A stretch of DNA of 64,000 bases from an uncultured Rhodopila sp. Lineage in GTDB: Bacteria > Pseudomonadota > Alphaproteobacteria > Acetobacterales > Acetobacteraceae. The notes beneath the pieces were generated by a model, which was not told the DNA's origin, did no database searches, and saw nothing but the letters and a program-made list of their open reading frames with translations. The stretch lies in NCBI RefSeq assembly GCF_903944925.1, contig NZ_CAJATU010000125.1, forward strand, positions 1-64,000, given 5' to 3'. Each line of letters opens with the position of its first letter. Positions within the stretch are counted from its first letter, which is position 1. A program made the translations under genes and the position numbers. Below are positions 1 through 11,668 of this stretch, in pieces.

Positions 1-28
1 GACCTCACCGACAGGACTGCCGCACGCG

Positions 29-62
29 AAGGCGTGGATGGCGGGCCTGCGCCCGCCATGAC
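29..62. repeat. Half copy of dispersed palindromic repeat
   Basis: A short inverted repeat (arms GGCGGGC and GCCCGCC around a short loop) preceded by AAGGCGTGGATG. The same half-element recurs near 11565, and as part of longer composite palindromes near 19323, 32012 and 40354. It lies downstream of rpoD and is non-coding. It behaves like a REP-type extragenic repeat. The rest of the first 131 bases shows no gene. Confidence 0.6.
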
Positions 63-131
63 GATAGCACAAACGGCCTGCGCGGAACCGTGCCGCGCAC
101 ACCATGACGATGGGACAGATCGCTCCCACCC

Positions 132-2084
132 CTAATCGTCCAGGAAGCTCCGCAGCTTACGGCTCCGGCTTGGGTGCTTCAGCTTGCGCAGCGCCTTCGC
201 CTCGATCTGGCGTATCCGTTCGCGGGTCACGTTGAACTGCTGGCCGACTTCCTCCAGCGTGTGGTCGGTGTTCATGCCGATGCCGAAGCGCATGCGCAGC
301 ACACGCTCCTCGCGCGGCGTCAGCGATGACAGCACCCGCGTCGTCGCCTCGCGCAGATTCGCCTGGATCGCCGCATCCAGCGGGATCACCGCCGCCTTGT
401 CCTCAATGAAGTCGCCCAGATGAGAATCTTCCTCATCCCCAATCGGCGTCTCCAGGCTGATCGGCTCCTTGGCGATCTTCAGGACCTTGCGGACTTTCTC
501 CAGCGGCATGCCCAGCTTGTCCGCCAGTTCCTCCGGGGCCGGCTCACGGCCGATCTCGTGCAGCATCTGGCGGCTCGTGCGTACCAGCTTGTTGATCGTC
601 TCGATCATATGCACCGGAATCCGGATCGTCCGCGCCTGATCGGCGATCGACCGAGTGATCGCCTGCCGGATCCACCACGTCGCATAGGTGCTGAACTTGT
701 AGCCGCGGCGATACTCGAACTTATCCACCGCCTTCATCAGGCCGATATTGCCCTCCTGGATCAGATCCAGGAACTGCAACCCGCGGTTGGTGTATTTCTT
801 TGCAATAGAAATCACCAAGCGCAAGTTCGCCTCGATCATCTCCTTCTTCGCCCGGGCGCTGTCCCGCTCCCCGCGCGACACCGTCATGTACACCCGGCGG
901 AACTCGGCTATCGGCAAACTGGCATCGTTCGCGACGGCGCCGATCTGCGCCCGCACCTTGCCGATATCGGTCGGGTGCTTAGCGACGAACAGCTTCCAGC
1001 CCTTGCCGGTCAACTGGCCGACCCGCTCCAGCCAGTTCGGGTCCAGCTCCGCGCCGCGGTAGTATTTCAGGAACTCCTCACGGTTGACCTTGCAGCCCTC
1101 CGCCATCCTCATGAGCTGGCCTTCCAGCGTGGTCAGCCGCTGGTTCAGCAGCTTGAGCTGTGTCACCAGCTCCTCGATGCGGTTGTTGTGCAGGCGCACC
1201 TGACCGACTTTCTCAACCAGTTCCTCGCGCGTCTTCTCGTAGCCCTTTTCCGAGCGCTGGCTCATTTCCTCACCGCTGGTGATCGTCTCCAGCCGGCGGT
1301 GCTGCATCTTGTGCAGCCGCTTGTACAGGTTCTCGATCTCCTCGAAGGTCGCCAGCACCTCGGGTTTCAGCTTCTCTTCCAGGGCGGACAGCGACATGCT
1401 GGGGCCGCCGTCCTCATCGTCGCCGTCCATGTCGTCGTTGGCGGGGAACGCGGCGGCGGGCGCATCGGCACCGCCTTCGACCGGCTCGGTAGCATCCGGC
1501 ACCGGCGCGCCCGCGCCATCGGTGGCTTCCAGATCGACGATGTCGCGCAGCAGCATGCGCCCGGCCTTAAGCTGCTCATGCCAGGTGATGATCGCCTTGA
1601 AGGTCAGCGGGCTTTCGCACAGCCCGTTGATCATCATGTCGCGGCCGGCTTCGATCCGCTTGGCGATGGCGATCTCGCCCTCACGCGACAGCAGCTCGAC
1701 GCTGCCCATCTCGCGCAAGTACATGCGGACGGGATCATCGGTGCGGCCGAGGCTGGCCTCATCGACGTTGCCGCTCTGCTCTTCTTCCTCGGCGTCGTCG
1801 GCCTTTTCGGCCTTGGCGGCGGGGGCTTCGCCTTCCTCGGATTCCTCGCTTTCGACGACCTGGATGCCCATTTCGGAGAAATTGGCCATCACGTCTTCGA
1901 TCTGCTCGGAGCTGTTCTGCTCCGGCGGCAGGATGGCGTTCAGCTCATCGAAGGTGATGTAGCCGCGCTCCTTGCCCTTGGCGATCAGCCGCTTGACAGC
2001 GACCGTCGTGACGTCCAGCAAGGTTGTCTCGACTTCGTGTTCTACCGTGGCGGTATCGCCGGCAGCCAGGGGCTTCGTCGCCAT
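132..2084 (-). CDS. rpoD: RNA polymerase primary sigma factor RpoD (sigma-70)
   Basis: Housekeeping sigma factor that directs core RNA polymerase to -35/-10 promoters. The 650-residue product has an acidic region 1.1, region 1.2 starting [12 protein letters not shown] near residue 115, a long acidic non-conserved insert (about 190-390), region 2 with the core-binding and -10-recognising stretch ([12 protein letters not shown] to [15 protein letters not shown], about 415-475) and region 4 with its helix-turn-helix at the C-terminus ([17 protein letters not shown]). Length and the large insert fit alphaproteobacterial RpoD. The ATG is preceded by a strong AAGGAG Shine-Dalgarno about 8 bases upstream. 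It follows dnaG by 57 bases on the same strand, the core of the classical macromolecular synthesis operon. Confidence 0.98.
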   Translation of the reverse strand: MATKPLAAGDTATVEHEVETTLLDVTTVAVKRLIAKGKERGYITFDELNAILPPEQNSSEQIEDVMANFSEMGIQVVESEESEEGEAPAAKAEKADDAEEEEQSGNVDEASLGRTDDPVRMYLREMGSVELLSREGEIAIAKRIEAGRDMMINGLCESPLTFKAIITWHEQLKAGRMLLRDIVDLEATDGAGAPVPDATEPVEGGADAPAAAFPANDDMDGDDEDGGPSMSLSALEEKLKPEVLATFEEIENLYKRLHKMQHRRLETITSGEEMSQRSEKGYEKTREELVEKVGQVRLHNNRIEELVTQLKLLNQRLTTLEGQLMRMAEGCKVNREEFLKYYRGAELDPNWLERVGQLTGKGWKLFVAKHPTDIGKVRAQIGAVANDASLPIAEFRRVYMTVSRGERDSARAKKEMIEANLRLVISIAKKYTNRGLQFLDLIQEGNIGLMKAVDKFEYRRGYKFSTYATWWIRQAITRSIADQARTIRIPVHMIETINKLVRTSRQMLHEIGREPAPEELADKLGMPLEKVRKVLKIAKEPISLETPIGDEEDSHLGDFIEDKAAVIPLDAAIQANLREATTRVLSSLTPREERVLRMRFGIGMNTDHTLEEVGQQFNVTRERIRQIEAKALRKLKHPSRSRKLRSFLDD

Positions 2085-2141
2085 CAGGGCACTCCTTCGT
2101 CGGACGGGTCGCGGCTGGCAATCGCCGGGACCCCTCTATAA

Positions 2142-3941
2142 TTATGCATCCACAAGACCCACACCGTCGGGTTCGCCGCTTCGCACCTTATTGAACGCTT
2201 CCACGAGCGCACGCAGCCGGCGCTCGGTGTCGGCGGTCAGGTTCCTGTCGGCGTCCGCCCGGGCCAAAACCACTTCTTCGCGCAAATGCTCGACGTTGAG
2301 GAAGCCAAATATATGCCACCATCCCGCCTCCGCTTCGGCTGGCATAGCGTCCGAGCTTGCGCACGCGGGAAGAGGCATCGTGGCCTCCGCCAGGACGTGC
2401 TGAATTTCAGATTCTAATCCAGATTTCGTGAGGTGGTCCATCAGACCAGCAGAGTCAAGGGTTTCAGCGTTTTGAGACCATGAATCCATTGCGCTGCGGA
2501 GGCGCGCCAGGGGCGTATCGAGCGCCAGGGCGTTATACGCCTGGAACACCTCGTTCAACAAAAACGGATGCCGCAGCAGGATCGCCGTAAGAATACGTGT
2601 GCGTTCCGATGCGGTGCCGTCCTGATGCAATTGCGCGCGAGGCGCCCGCAGCACGGTCGCCGGAGCCGGGCCGCGCCGCCCGGGCCGCGCGCGGCTGGCG
2701 AAGAACCGGTCTAACAGCGCGCTGCGGTATTCTCCCGCCAGTGATTTGTCGCTGATCCGAGCGCAGGCCTCGATCAGGCGGGAGCGGAGCGCGGCGCGAT
2801 GCTCCGGCGTCGTATCGCCCGCTTCGCCGCGCACCATGTCATACAGCGCTTCGGCCGGCGAACGCGCGATATCGAGCACAGACTGGAACGCCGAGGCGCC
2901 GGCCTTGCGCACCAGGCTGTCCGGATCGTCGCCGGACGGCAGAGTGCAGAATTTCAGCGACCGCTCCGGCGTCAGCATTGGCAGCGCCAGCTCCATCGCC
3001 CGCGCGGCGGCCTTCGCGCCCGCCGAGTCGCCGTCGAAACACAGCACCGGGCAGGGGGAGACTCGCCAGAGTTCGTCCAACTGGTCCTGCGTCAGCGCGG
3101 TGCCGAGCGGGGCAACGGCACCGGCAAACTGGGCTTGGGCGGCGGCAATGACGTCCATGTACCCTTCAACCACAATCAGCGTCGCGCCGTTGCGCACGCC
3201 CTCGCGGGCCAGATTCAGGCCGTAGAGGTTGCGGCGCTTTGAAAACACCGCAGTTTCCGGCCCGTTGACGTATTTCGGCTGCCCGGAACCTAGAATCCTG
3301 CCGCCGAAGCTGATGATCACACCCCTGCGATCGAAAATCGGGAACATTACCCGGTGCGAGAACAGTTCGAAGGTGCGACCGGTTTCCTCATCACGACGAA
3401 TTAATCCCGCTTCGCTCAGTTGGTCGAGTTCGATCCCCTGCCGCGCCATGTCGGCGCTCAGCCCGCCGCGGTCGCCCGCCCAGCCCAGGCCGAAGCGGGC
3501 GATGGTTTCATCCGTAAGTCCCCGGCCGGCGAGATAATCTCGCGCGGCACGGCCCTCCGGCATGGCGAGCCGGCGCTGGTAATGCGCCTGCGCGGCCTGA
3601 AGCACGCCAACGATATCCAGCCGCCGCCTTTCCGCCTCCGCCGCTTCCGGGGTCGGCTTCGGCACCTCCAGCCCGGCTTCCGCCGCCAACTGGTTGACCG
3701 CCTCCATGAACTGCAGGCCCTGGCTCTGCATGACAAAGCCGATGGCGTCGCCGTGCGCGCCGCAGCCGAAGCAGTGATAATGGTCGTCGTAGACGTAGAA
3801 GCTGGGGGTCTTCTCGCCGTGGAACGGGCAGCAGCCCAACCATTGCTTGCCCGACCGAGCCAGCCGCACCCGCCGCCCGATGACCGCCGCTATCGGCGTG
3901 CGGGTACGAAGTTCTTCAAGAAAGCCGGCTGGCAGAGCCAT
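2142..3941 (-). CDS. dnaG: DNA primase DnaG
   Basis: Synthesises the RNA primers for replication forks and works with the DnaB helicase. The 599-residue protein starts with a CHC2 zinc-binding domain (CCPFHGEKTPSF then HCFGCGAHGDAIGF, about residues 36-68). A catalytic-core N-terminal domain follows, then a TOPRIM fold with its VVEGYMDV glutamate motif near residue 260 and CFDGDSAG acidic motif about 45 residues later, and a less conserved helical C-terminus typical of the DnaB-interaction region. Size is usual for the family. It lies between yqeY (15 bases upstream) and rpoD (57 bases downstream), all on the minus strand, so co-transcription is likely. Confidence 0.98.
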   Translation of the reverse strand: MALPAGFLEELRTRTPIAAVIGRRVRLARSGKQWLGCCPFHGEKTPSFYVYDDHYHCFGCGAHGDAIGFVMQSQGLQFMEAVNQLAAEAGLEVPKPTPEAAEAERRRLDIVGVLQAAQAHYQRRLAMPEGRAARDYLAGRGLTDETIARFGLGWAGDRGGLSADMARQGIELDQLSEAGLIRRDEETGRTFELFSHRVMFPIFDRRGVIISFGGRILGSGQPKYVNGPETAVFSKRRNLYGLNLAREGVRNGATLIVVEGYMDVIAAAQAQFAGAVAPLGTALTQDQLDELWRVSPCPVLCFDGDSAGAKAAARAMELALPMLTPERSLKFCTLPSGDDPDSLVRKAGASAFQSVLDIARSPAEALYDMVRGEAGDTTPEHRAALRSRLIEACARISDKSLAGEYRSALLDRFFASRARPGRRGPAPATVLRAPRAQLHQDGTASERTRILTAILLRHPFLLNEVFQAYNALALDTPLARLRSAMDSWSQNAETLDSAGLMDHLTKSGLESEIQHVLAEATMPLPACASSDAMPAEAEAGWWHIFGFLNVEHLREEVVLARADADRNLTADTERRLRALVEAFNKVRSGEPDGVGLVDA

Positions 3942-3956
3942 CGAGAACCTGCGCGA

Positions 3957-4415
3957 TCAGGCCGACAGGCGCGCTTTGACCAGCGGACCGGCCTTGGCCA
4001 TGTCCAGCGACGCGGCGTGCTTCGCCTTCAGCGCGGCCATCACCTTGCCCATGTCTTTAATGCTGGACGCCCCGGTTTCCGTGACCGCGTCCGCAACCGC
4101 CTGTTGCACTGCCGCGGCGTCCATCTGCGACGGCAGGAAGCTTTCGATCACGGCGATCTCGGCTTCCTCCTTCGCCGCCAGTTCGGGGCGCTGGCCCTGC
4201 GTGTACATCTCCACGGATTCACGGCGGGACTTCACCATGCCGCGCAGCATTGCCACGATCTCCTCATCCGGCACCTTGTCGATGCCCTTGGGGCGGGACG
4301 CGATGTCGGTATCCTTCAGTTTGGCCAGGATCATGCGCAGGCTGGAGGTGCGAGGCGCATCACCGGCTTTCATCGACGCCTTCAACTGCTCGGTGAACTG
4401 CTCTCTCAGGCTCAT
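3957..4415 (-). CDS. GatB/YqeY family protein
   Basis: A 152-residue protein of the GatB/YqeY family, related to the tail domain of the GatB amidotransferase subunit. Its exact role as a free-standing protein is not settled. The N-terminal stretch (LREQFTEQLKASMKAGDAPRTSSLRMI) and the ending VKARLSA are characteristic. It is the first gene of a three-gene minus-strand unit with dnaG and rpoD, in the place where enterobacteria have rpsU. A perfect TATAAT -10 and an AGGAGC ribosome site sit just upstream of its ATG. Confidence 0.92.
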   Translation of the reverse strand: MSLREQFTEQLKASMKAGDAPRTSSLRMILAKLKDTDIASRPKGIDKVPDEEIVAMLRGMVKSRRESVEMYTQGQRPELAAKEEAEIAVIESFLPSQMDAAAVQQAVADAVTETGASSIKDMGKVMAALKAKHAASLDMAKAGPLVKARLSA

Positions 4416-4434
4416 CGTGGTCCGGGCTCCTGCT

Positions 4435-4440
4435 ATTATA
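4435..4440 (-). promoter_or_regulatory. Probable -10 box of the yqeY-dnaG-rpoD unit
   Basis: On the minus strand this reads TATAAT, a perfect sigma-70 -10, about 20 bases before the yqeY ATG, with AGGAGC between. A TTGACC further upstream (4470-4465) is 24 bases away, too far to be an ordinary -35, so the -35 is unclear. If used, the leader would be only about a dozen bases. Confidence 0.45.
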
Positions 4441-4454
4441 GCGACCAGGTCCGC

Positions 4455-4482
4455 GTCATGGTCCGGTCAAGCCGGGCCATGA
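4455..4482. repeat. Short inverted repeat (GTCATGGTCCGG / CCGGGCCATGA)
   Basis: An imperfect palindrome between yqeY and the GFA gene, with ends GTCATGG and CCATGA. It resembles one class of the dispersed extragenic palindromes in this window, best matched by the arms near 34922 and 34981. Non-coding. Confidence 0.45.
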
Positions 4483-4548
4483 AGCGGAGGGGCCGATATT
4501 CAAGCGTGCAGATATAATATAGCGATGGCGGACCGGGATACCGAATCG

Positions 4549-5019
4549 TTAAGCCGGGGACACCCAGTCTGCAGTTTCGTGATCGGGATGCTGGCGGCTG
4601 ACAATGTCCCGGCTGCCATCCGGCGGGACTTCCGGCAGGGCGCCGGGCGCGACCAGTCCGATCCACGATAGACGGGAGGCGGCGCCGAAGACCTTTGTGG
4701 CGGGCGCCAACGCGGGGCTGTCGAGGCTTCCGGTGGTGACCTCGATCGCCTCGCCGTCCAGGAAGTGGAACGTCAGCGGCGTGCCGCAGGCGGCGCAGAA
4801 ATGCCGCTCGGCGGCGCTGGAACTGCGGAACACCGCCGGCTCGCCGCGGGTCCAGGCGAAGCGCGGCAGCGGCACTTTCGACAGCGCGGCGAACGGACCG
4901 CCGACGGCTTTCTGGCACATGCGGCAGTGGCAGATCGTCGATTCCGGCGACTCGAACAGCGCATAGCGTACCGCGCCGCACTGGCAGCCGCCGGTCATCA
5001 CGGGGTGGGTTTTGTACAC
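4549..5019 (-). CDS. GFA family (glutathione-dependent formaldehyde-activating-like) protein
   Basis: A 156-residue zinc-binding protein of the GFA/CENP-V fold. Visible ligands are the CQCG pair near residue 12, the CHCRMC cluster near 32-37 and the CAACGTP motif near 81-87. Founders of the family were described as S-hydroxymethylglutathione synthase, but most members have no proven substrate, so a formaldehyde role is unproven here. The start is a GTG with an excellent AGGAGG about 7 bases upstream. It is divergent from carA and shares an 85-base intergenic region with it. Confidence 0.88.
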   Translation of the reverse strand: MYKTHPVMTGGCQCGAVRYALFESPESTICHCRMCQKAVGGPFAALSKVPLPRFAWTRGEPAVFRSSSAAERHFCAACGTPLTFHFLDGEAIEVTTGSLDSPALAPATKVFGAASRLSWIGLVAPGALPEVPPDGSRDIVSRQHPDHETADWVSPA

Positions 5020-5037
5020 TTTGGTTCCTCCTGGTGC

Positions 5038-5050
5038 GGAAGAAACTTCC
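5038..5050. repeat. Palindrome GGAAG-N3-CTTCC upstream of carA
   Basis: A perfect 5-base-arm palindrome between the divergent GFA and carA genes. A related GGAA-N5-TTCC palindrome lies at 5076-5090, 39 bases away and on about the same helical face. Together they form a plausible operator pair. Confidence 0.4.
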
Positions 5051-5068
5051 CATTCAGACGAGGATCGG

Positions 5069-5097
5069 TTGCAGCGGGAAGTTTTTTCCCATATTCA
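5069..5097 (+). promoter_or_regulatory. Candidate carA promoter
   Basis: TTGCAG at 5069-5074, a 17-base spacer, then TATTCA at 5092-5097. The spacer contains the palindrome GGGAAGTTTTTTCCC (5076-5090), so a repressor bound there would block polymerase. A start about 7 bases after the -10 would fall at the ATG at 5105, implying a leaderless or nearly leaderless message for the long form of CarA. Prediction from spacing and consensus only. Confidence 0.4.
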
Positions 5098-5104
5098 GGT
5101 CACC

Positions 5105-6517
5105 ATGCCGATCCCGATCGATCATATCATAGAACGCCTGGGTGGTGCGGAGGCTGCCGCGCGCCTGACCGGCGTTGGCACCGAGGCGGTGCGCAAGTGG
5201 CGCCAGAACGGCGCGATCCCGTCCCGCCATTGGCCCGCGGTCATCGCGGCCACCGGCCTGAGCATGGCCGATTTGCAAACTCCAACCGAGCAGGCGAGTG
5301 CACCCATGTCCGATGCGACCGAGTCCGTGCCCGCCGGGGCGACGGCATGTCTTGTGCTGGCCGACGGCGCTGTCTTCTGGGGCCGCGGCATCGGCGCTGT
5401 CTCCGGCGGGACCGCGCCGATTGGCGAGGTGTGTTTCAGCACGAGCATGACCGGGTACCAGGAAACGCTGACCGACCCGTCCTTCGCCGGCCAGATCATC
5501 ACGTTCACCTTCCCGCATGTCGGCAATGTCGGCACCAATATCGAGGACATCGAGAACCCGGCGATCGCGGCGCGGGGGCTGGTGATCAAGCAGGACGTCA
5601 CCGAGGCGTCCAACTGGCGATCAACGCAGGGTCTGGATGCGTGGCTGCGGTCGCAGGGTGTCACCGGCATCGCCGGGGTGGACACGCGGGCTTTGACGGT
5701 CCGCATCCGCGACGGCGGCGCGCCTACAGGCGTGCTGGCGTTTCCGGCGGATGGGAGATTCGATCTGGCGGCGCTGCGCGCTCAGGCGGCGGCCTGGCCC
5801 GGGCTGGAGGGAATGGACCTGGCGAAGGACGTTACCTGCCTGCAGTCCTATGGCTGGGATGAAACCACCTGGGCCTGGCCGGCGGGGACCGGGCGGCAGG
5901 TTGCGCCGAAGCACCATGTCGTGGCGGTGGATTACGGGGCGAAGCGGAACATCCTGCGTTGTTTGGCCTCGGCCGGGTGCCGGGTGACGGTCGTGCCGGC
6001 GACCGCGACGACCGAGGATATCCTGCGACACAAGCCGGACGGCGTGTTCCTGTCGAACGGACCGGGCGATCCGGCGGCGACGGGGGTCTATGCGGTCCCG
6101 GCGATCCGCGGCGTGCTGGAGGCCGCGGTGCCGGTGTTCGGGATCTGCCTCGGCCACCAGTTGCTGGCGCTGGCGCTGGGGGCGAAGACCTACAAGATGG
6201 AGCGTGGCCATCGCGGCGCGAACCAGCCGGTGCAGGACCTGGCGACCGGGAAGGTGGAGATCACCAGCCAGAACCACGGGTTTGCGGTCGATGCGGCGTC
6301 ACTGCCGGACGGCGTGAAGGTGACGCACGTCTCGCTGTTCGACGGCTCGAACGAGGGGATCGCATCGACGGATCGGGCAGCGTTTTCGGTGCAGTACCAT
6401 CCGGAGGCGAGTCCGGGGCCGAGCGACAGCCACTATCTGTTTGGACGGTTCGTGGAGATGATCGAAGGACGCAGCCGAAATAACGGAACTTATCCCTCAT
6501 TGTCGAAAACGTCGTAA
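5105..6517 (+). CDS. carA: Carbamoyl-phosphate synthase small subunit with N-terminal HTH extension
   Basis: Glutaminase subunit that feeds ammonia to CarB for carbamoyl phosphate, used in arginine and pyrimidine synthesis. From the ATG at 5105 it is 470 residues. The first ~60 (IIERLGGAEAAARLTG, AVRKWRQNGAIPSRHW) read as a small helix-turn-helix. The CarA body starts near an internal ATG at 5306 (MSDATESV), which would give a usual 403-residue protein. The class-I glutamine amidotransferase nucleophile lies in FGICLGHQ (Cys348) and the His/Glu pair in VQYHPEASPGP. I favour 5105 because the extension is well conserved-looking coding sequence and in frame. I recall a named HTH domain ('carph-isopro') at the front of some alphaproteobacterial CarA proteins, not checked. 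carB follows after 15 bases. Confidence 0.93.
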   Translation: MPIPIDHIIERLGGAEAAARLTGVGTEAVRKWRQNGAIPSRHWPAVIAATGLSMADLQTPTEQASAPMSDATESVPAGATACLVLADGAVFWGRGIGAVSGGTAPIGEVCFSTSMTGYQETLTDPSFAGQIITFTFPHVGNVGTNIEDIENPAIAARGLVIKQDVTEASNWRSTQGLDAWLRSQGVTGIAGVDTRALTVRIRDGGAPTGVLAFPADGRFDLAALRAQAAAWPGLEGMDLAKDVTCLQSYGWDETTWAWPAGTGRQVAPKHHVVAVDYGAKRNILRCLASAGCRVTVVPATATTEDILRHKPDGVFLSNGPGDPAATGVYAVPAIRGVLEAAVPVFGICLGHQLLALALGAKTYKMERGHRGANQPVQDLATGKVEITSQNHGFAVDAASLPDGVKVTHVSLFDGSNEGIASTDRAAFSVQYHPEASPGPSDSHYLFGRFVEMIEGRSRNNGTYPSLSKTS

Positions 6518-6532
6518 GAAGGGATAACTTTC

Positions 6533-9778
<3,246 letters not shown>

Positions 9779-9787
9779 GGCAGGCGT

Positions 9788-9811
9788 CGCGGCCGGATTC
9801 CTCCGGCCGCG
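9788..9811. terminator. Perfect 10-bp stem-loop between carB and greA
   Basis: CGCGGCCGGA, a TTCC loop, then TCCGGCCGCG: a perfect GC-rich hairpin starting 10 bases after the carB stop. No run of T follows, so it is not a textbook intrinsic terminator. It could be a weak or Rho-assisted terminator or an mRNA 3'-end stabiliser that separates carAB from greA. Confidence 0.5.
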
Positions 9812-9847
9812 TCAGTCCGCCATGATCTACCGAGGATTGAGGACGCC

Positions 9848-10321
9848 GTGCAGAAGTTTCCGATGACGGCCCAGGGGCTGGTACGGTTGGAGGAGGAGCT
9901 ACGGACCCTGCGCTCGCAGGAACGCCCGGCTATCATTCGCGCCATCGCGGAAGCGCGCTCGCACGGGGATCTGTCGGAGAACGCCGAGTACCACGCCGCC
10001 CGCGAACGCCAGTCCTTCATCGAAGGCCGCATCCAGGAGCTTGAGGAAATCGTCGGCGCGGTCGAAGTGATCGATCCGTCCTCCCTGTCCGGTTCCAACG
10101 TCAAGTTCGGCGCCCACGTCAAGCTGGTCGATGAGGAAACCGACAAGGAAGCGACCTACCAGATCGTCGGCGTGTATGAGGCTGACATCAAAGCCGCGCG
10201 CCTGTCGATCTCCTCACCGCTGGCCAAGGCGCTGATTGGCAAGAAAGTCGGCGATACCGTGTCGGTCCCCGCACCCGGCGGCGACCGGTCTTACGAGATC
10301 CTCGAAGTCAGGTTCCGCTAG
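9848..10321 (+). CDS. greA: Transcription elongation factor GreA
   Basis: Rescues backtracked RNA polymerase by stimulating transcript cleavage through the secondary channel. The 157-residue protein has the N-terminal coiled coil carrying the acidic tip ([16 protein letters not shown], about residues 38-53) and a C-terminal FKBP-like domain ending in YEILEVRFR. The GTG at 9848 gives [10 protein letters not shown], the usual GreA beginning, and has GAGG upstream, so I prefer it to the ATG at 9863. carAB next to greA is a familiar alphaproteobacterial arrangement. Confidence 0.97.
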   Translation: MQKFPMTAQGLVRLEEELRTLRSQERPAIIRAIAEARSHGDLSENAEYHAARERQSFIEGRIQELEEIVGAVEVIDPSSLSGSNVKFGAHVKLVDEETDKEATYQIVGVYEADIKAARLSISSPLAKALIGKKVGDTVSVPAPGGDRSYEILEVRFR

Positions 10322-10347
10322 AAGCGGGCGTCAGGCATATCACCCCC

Positions 10348-11544
10348 ATGATCACGCTCGCGGACGTCGAGAAGGCGTCCGAGCGCATTGCCGGGCGGGT
10401 CATCCGCACGCCGATGCTGCCTAACCAGGCGATTTCCCGCGCTACCGGCGCCGATGTGTTCCTGAAGCTGGACAACATGCAGGTGACCGGCGCGTTCAAG
10501 GAACGTGGCGCGGCCAACCGGTTGGCGATGTTGTCTGACGACGAACGGGCCAAAGGCGTGATCGCCATGTCGGCCGGCAACCATGCCCAGGCGGTGGCAC
10601 GGCATGCCAGCCTTCTGGGTATCGCCGCCACCATCGTCATGCCGAAGTTCACCCCTACGACCAAGGTCAGTCGCACCCGGTCATGGGGCGCCAATGTCCT
10701 GCTCGTCGGCGAGACCCTGGCCGAGGCGGCGGCGCATGCGCACGAACTGGCGGCTTCGGAGTCGCTGGTCTTTATCCACCCCTACGACGATCCGGGCATC
10801 ATCGCCGGGCAGGGCACACTGGCGCTGGAGATGTTGCAGGATGTGCCCGACCTCGATGCGTTGATCATTCCCGTCGGCGGCGGCGGCTTGCTCGCCGGCA
10901 GCCTGGTCGCCGCCACCGCGCTGAGCCCGGTGATTGCCGTCTATGGCGCCGAGGTGGAAACCTACGCCCCGATGGCGCAGCGTCTGGCCGGCCGCACCGT
11001 ATCCGTCGGCGGGGCGACGATCGCCGAGGGCATCGCCGTGCGCGATATCGGCGAGATCCCGTATGAGATGGTCCGCCGCCGCATCGCCGGCATCCTGGTG
11101 ACTCCGGAACGCGCCATCGAGGAAGCCATCGGCCTGCTGGTGGAAGCCGCCAAGACTGTGGCCGAGGGCGCGGGTGCTGCCGGCCTCGCCGCGCTGCTGG
11201 CATATCCCGAGCGGTTCCGCGGCAAGAAAGTCGGTATTCCCGTCACCGGCGGCAATATTGACGCCCGCATTCTGTCCAACGTGCTGCTGCGCGACCTGCT
11301 GCGCGACGGGCGGCTGCTGCGGTTGCATCTGCAAATCCCGGACCGTCCCGGCGTGCTGGCCGATATCGCCGGCAAGATCGGCGATTCCGGCGGCAATATC
11401 ATCGAGGTGTCACACCAACGCCTGTTCGCCGCGGCCTCCGTCCAAGCGGCCGAGCTGGAGGTGATGGTGGAGGCGCGCGATCCGATCCATGCCAATGCGA
11501 TCGTCGAGGCGCTGGAGCGGAGCTATATCGTTCGGCGTGTGTAG
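10348..11544 (+). CDS. ilvA: Threonine ammonia-lyase (threonine dehydratase) with ACT domain
   Basis: PLP enzyme converting threonine to 2-oxobutanoate, the entry to isoleucine synthesis (or threonine catabolism). The 398-residue protein has the PLP-binding lysine in TGAFKERGA (Lys51), the phosphate-binding glycine loop VGGGGLLAG near residue 175, and one ACT-type regulatory domain from about residue 327 (DRPGVLADIAGKIG). A single ACT domain and this length fit the shorter TdcB/IlvA type rather than the two-ACT E. coli IlvA, so the symbol is approximate. It lies 26 bases after greA on the same strand. Confidence 0.92.
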   Translation: MITLADVEKASERIAGRVIRTPMLPNQAISRATGADVFLKLDNMQVTGAFKERGAANRLAMLSDDERAKGVIAMSAGNHAQAVARHASLLGIAATIVMPKFTPTTKVSRTRSWGANVLLVGETLAEAAAHAHELAASESLVFIHPYDDPGIIAGQGTLALEMLQDVPDLDALIIPVGGGGLLAGSLVAATALSPVIAVYGAEVETYAPMAQRLAGRTVSVGGATIAEGIAVRDIGEIPYEMVRRRIAGILVTPERAIEEAIGLLVEAAKTVAEGAGAAGLAALLAYPERFRGKKVGIPVTGGNIDARILSNVLLRDLLRDGRLLRLHLQIPDRPGVLADIAGKIGDSGGNIIEVSHQRLFAAASVQAAELEVMVEARDPIHANAIVEALERSYIVRRV

Positions 11545-11564
11545 TCGATAGCTCGTGCGCAAAC

Positions 11565-11599
11565 AAAGGCGTGGATAGCGGACCTGCGCGCGCCATGAC
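11565..11599. repeat. Half copy of dispersed palindromic repeat
   Basis: AAAGGCGTGGATAGCGGACC followed by GCGCGCCATGAC. It is a slightly diverged copy of the half-element at 29-62, in the 124-base gap between threonine dehydratase and the APS kinase fusion. Non-coding. Confidence 0.55.
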
Positions 11600-11668
11600 G
11601 GTAATGACGATCGTGCCGAAGCGGTCCCGTCGTTGCGCAGGGGATGAGGAATACAAGGGAGGCATCTG

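Noticed and set aside
420-2141. 573-residue plus-strand open frame opposite rpoD
   Set aside because: Entirely antisense to the unmistakable rpoD gene; His/Leu/Gln-rich sequence with no domain, typical of the antisense shadow of a GC-rich gene.
4513-4518. Plus-strand TATAAT in the yqeY-GFA gap
   Set aside because: No plus-strand gene lies downstream within a reasonable distance and no -35 is positioned; likely chance in an AT-rich patch.
5012-5104. Further upstream TTG start for CarA
   Set aside because: The extra residues would overlap the divergent GFA start region and the candidate promoter; the HTH-like domain begins at the ATG at 5105.
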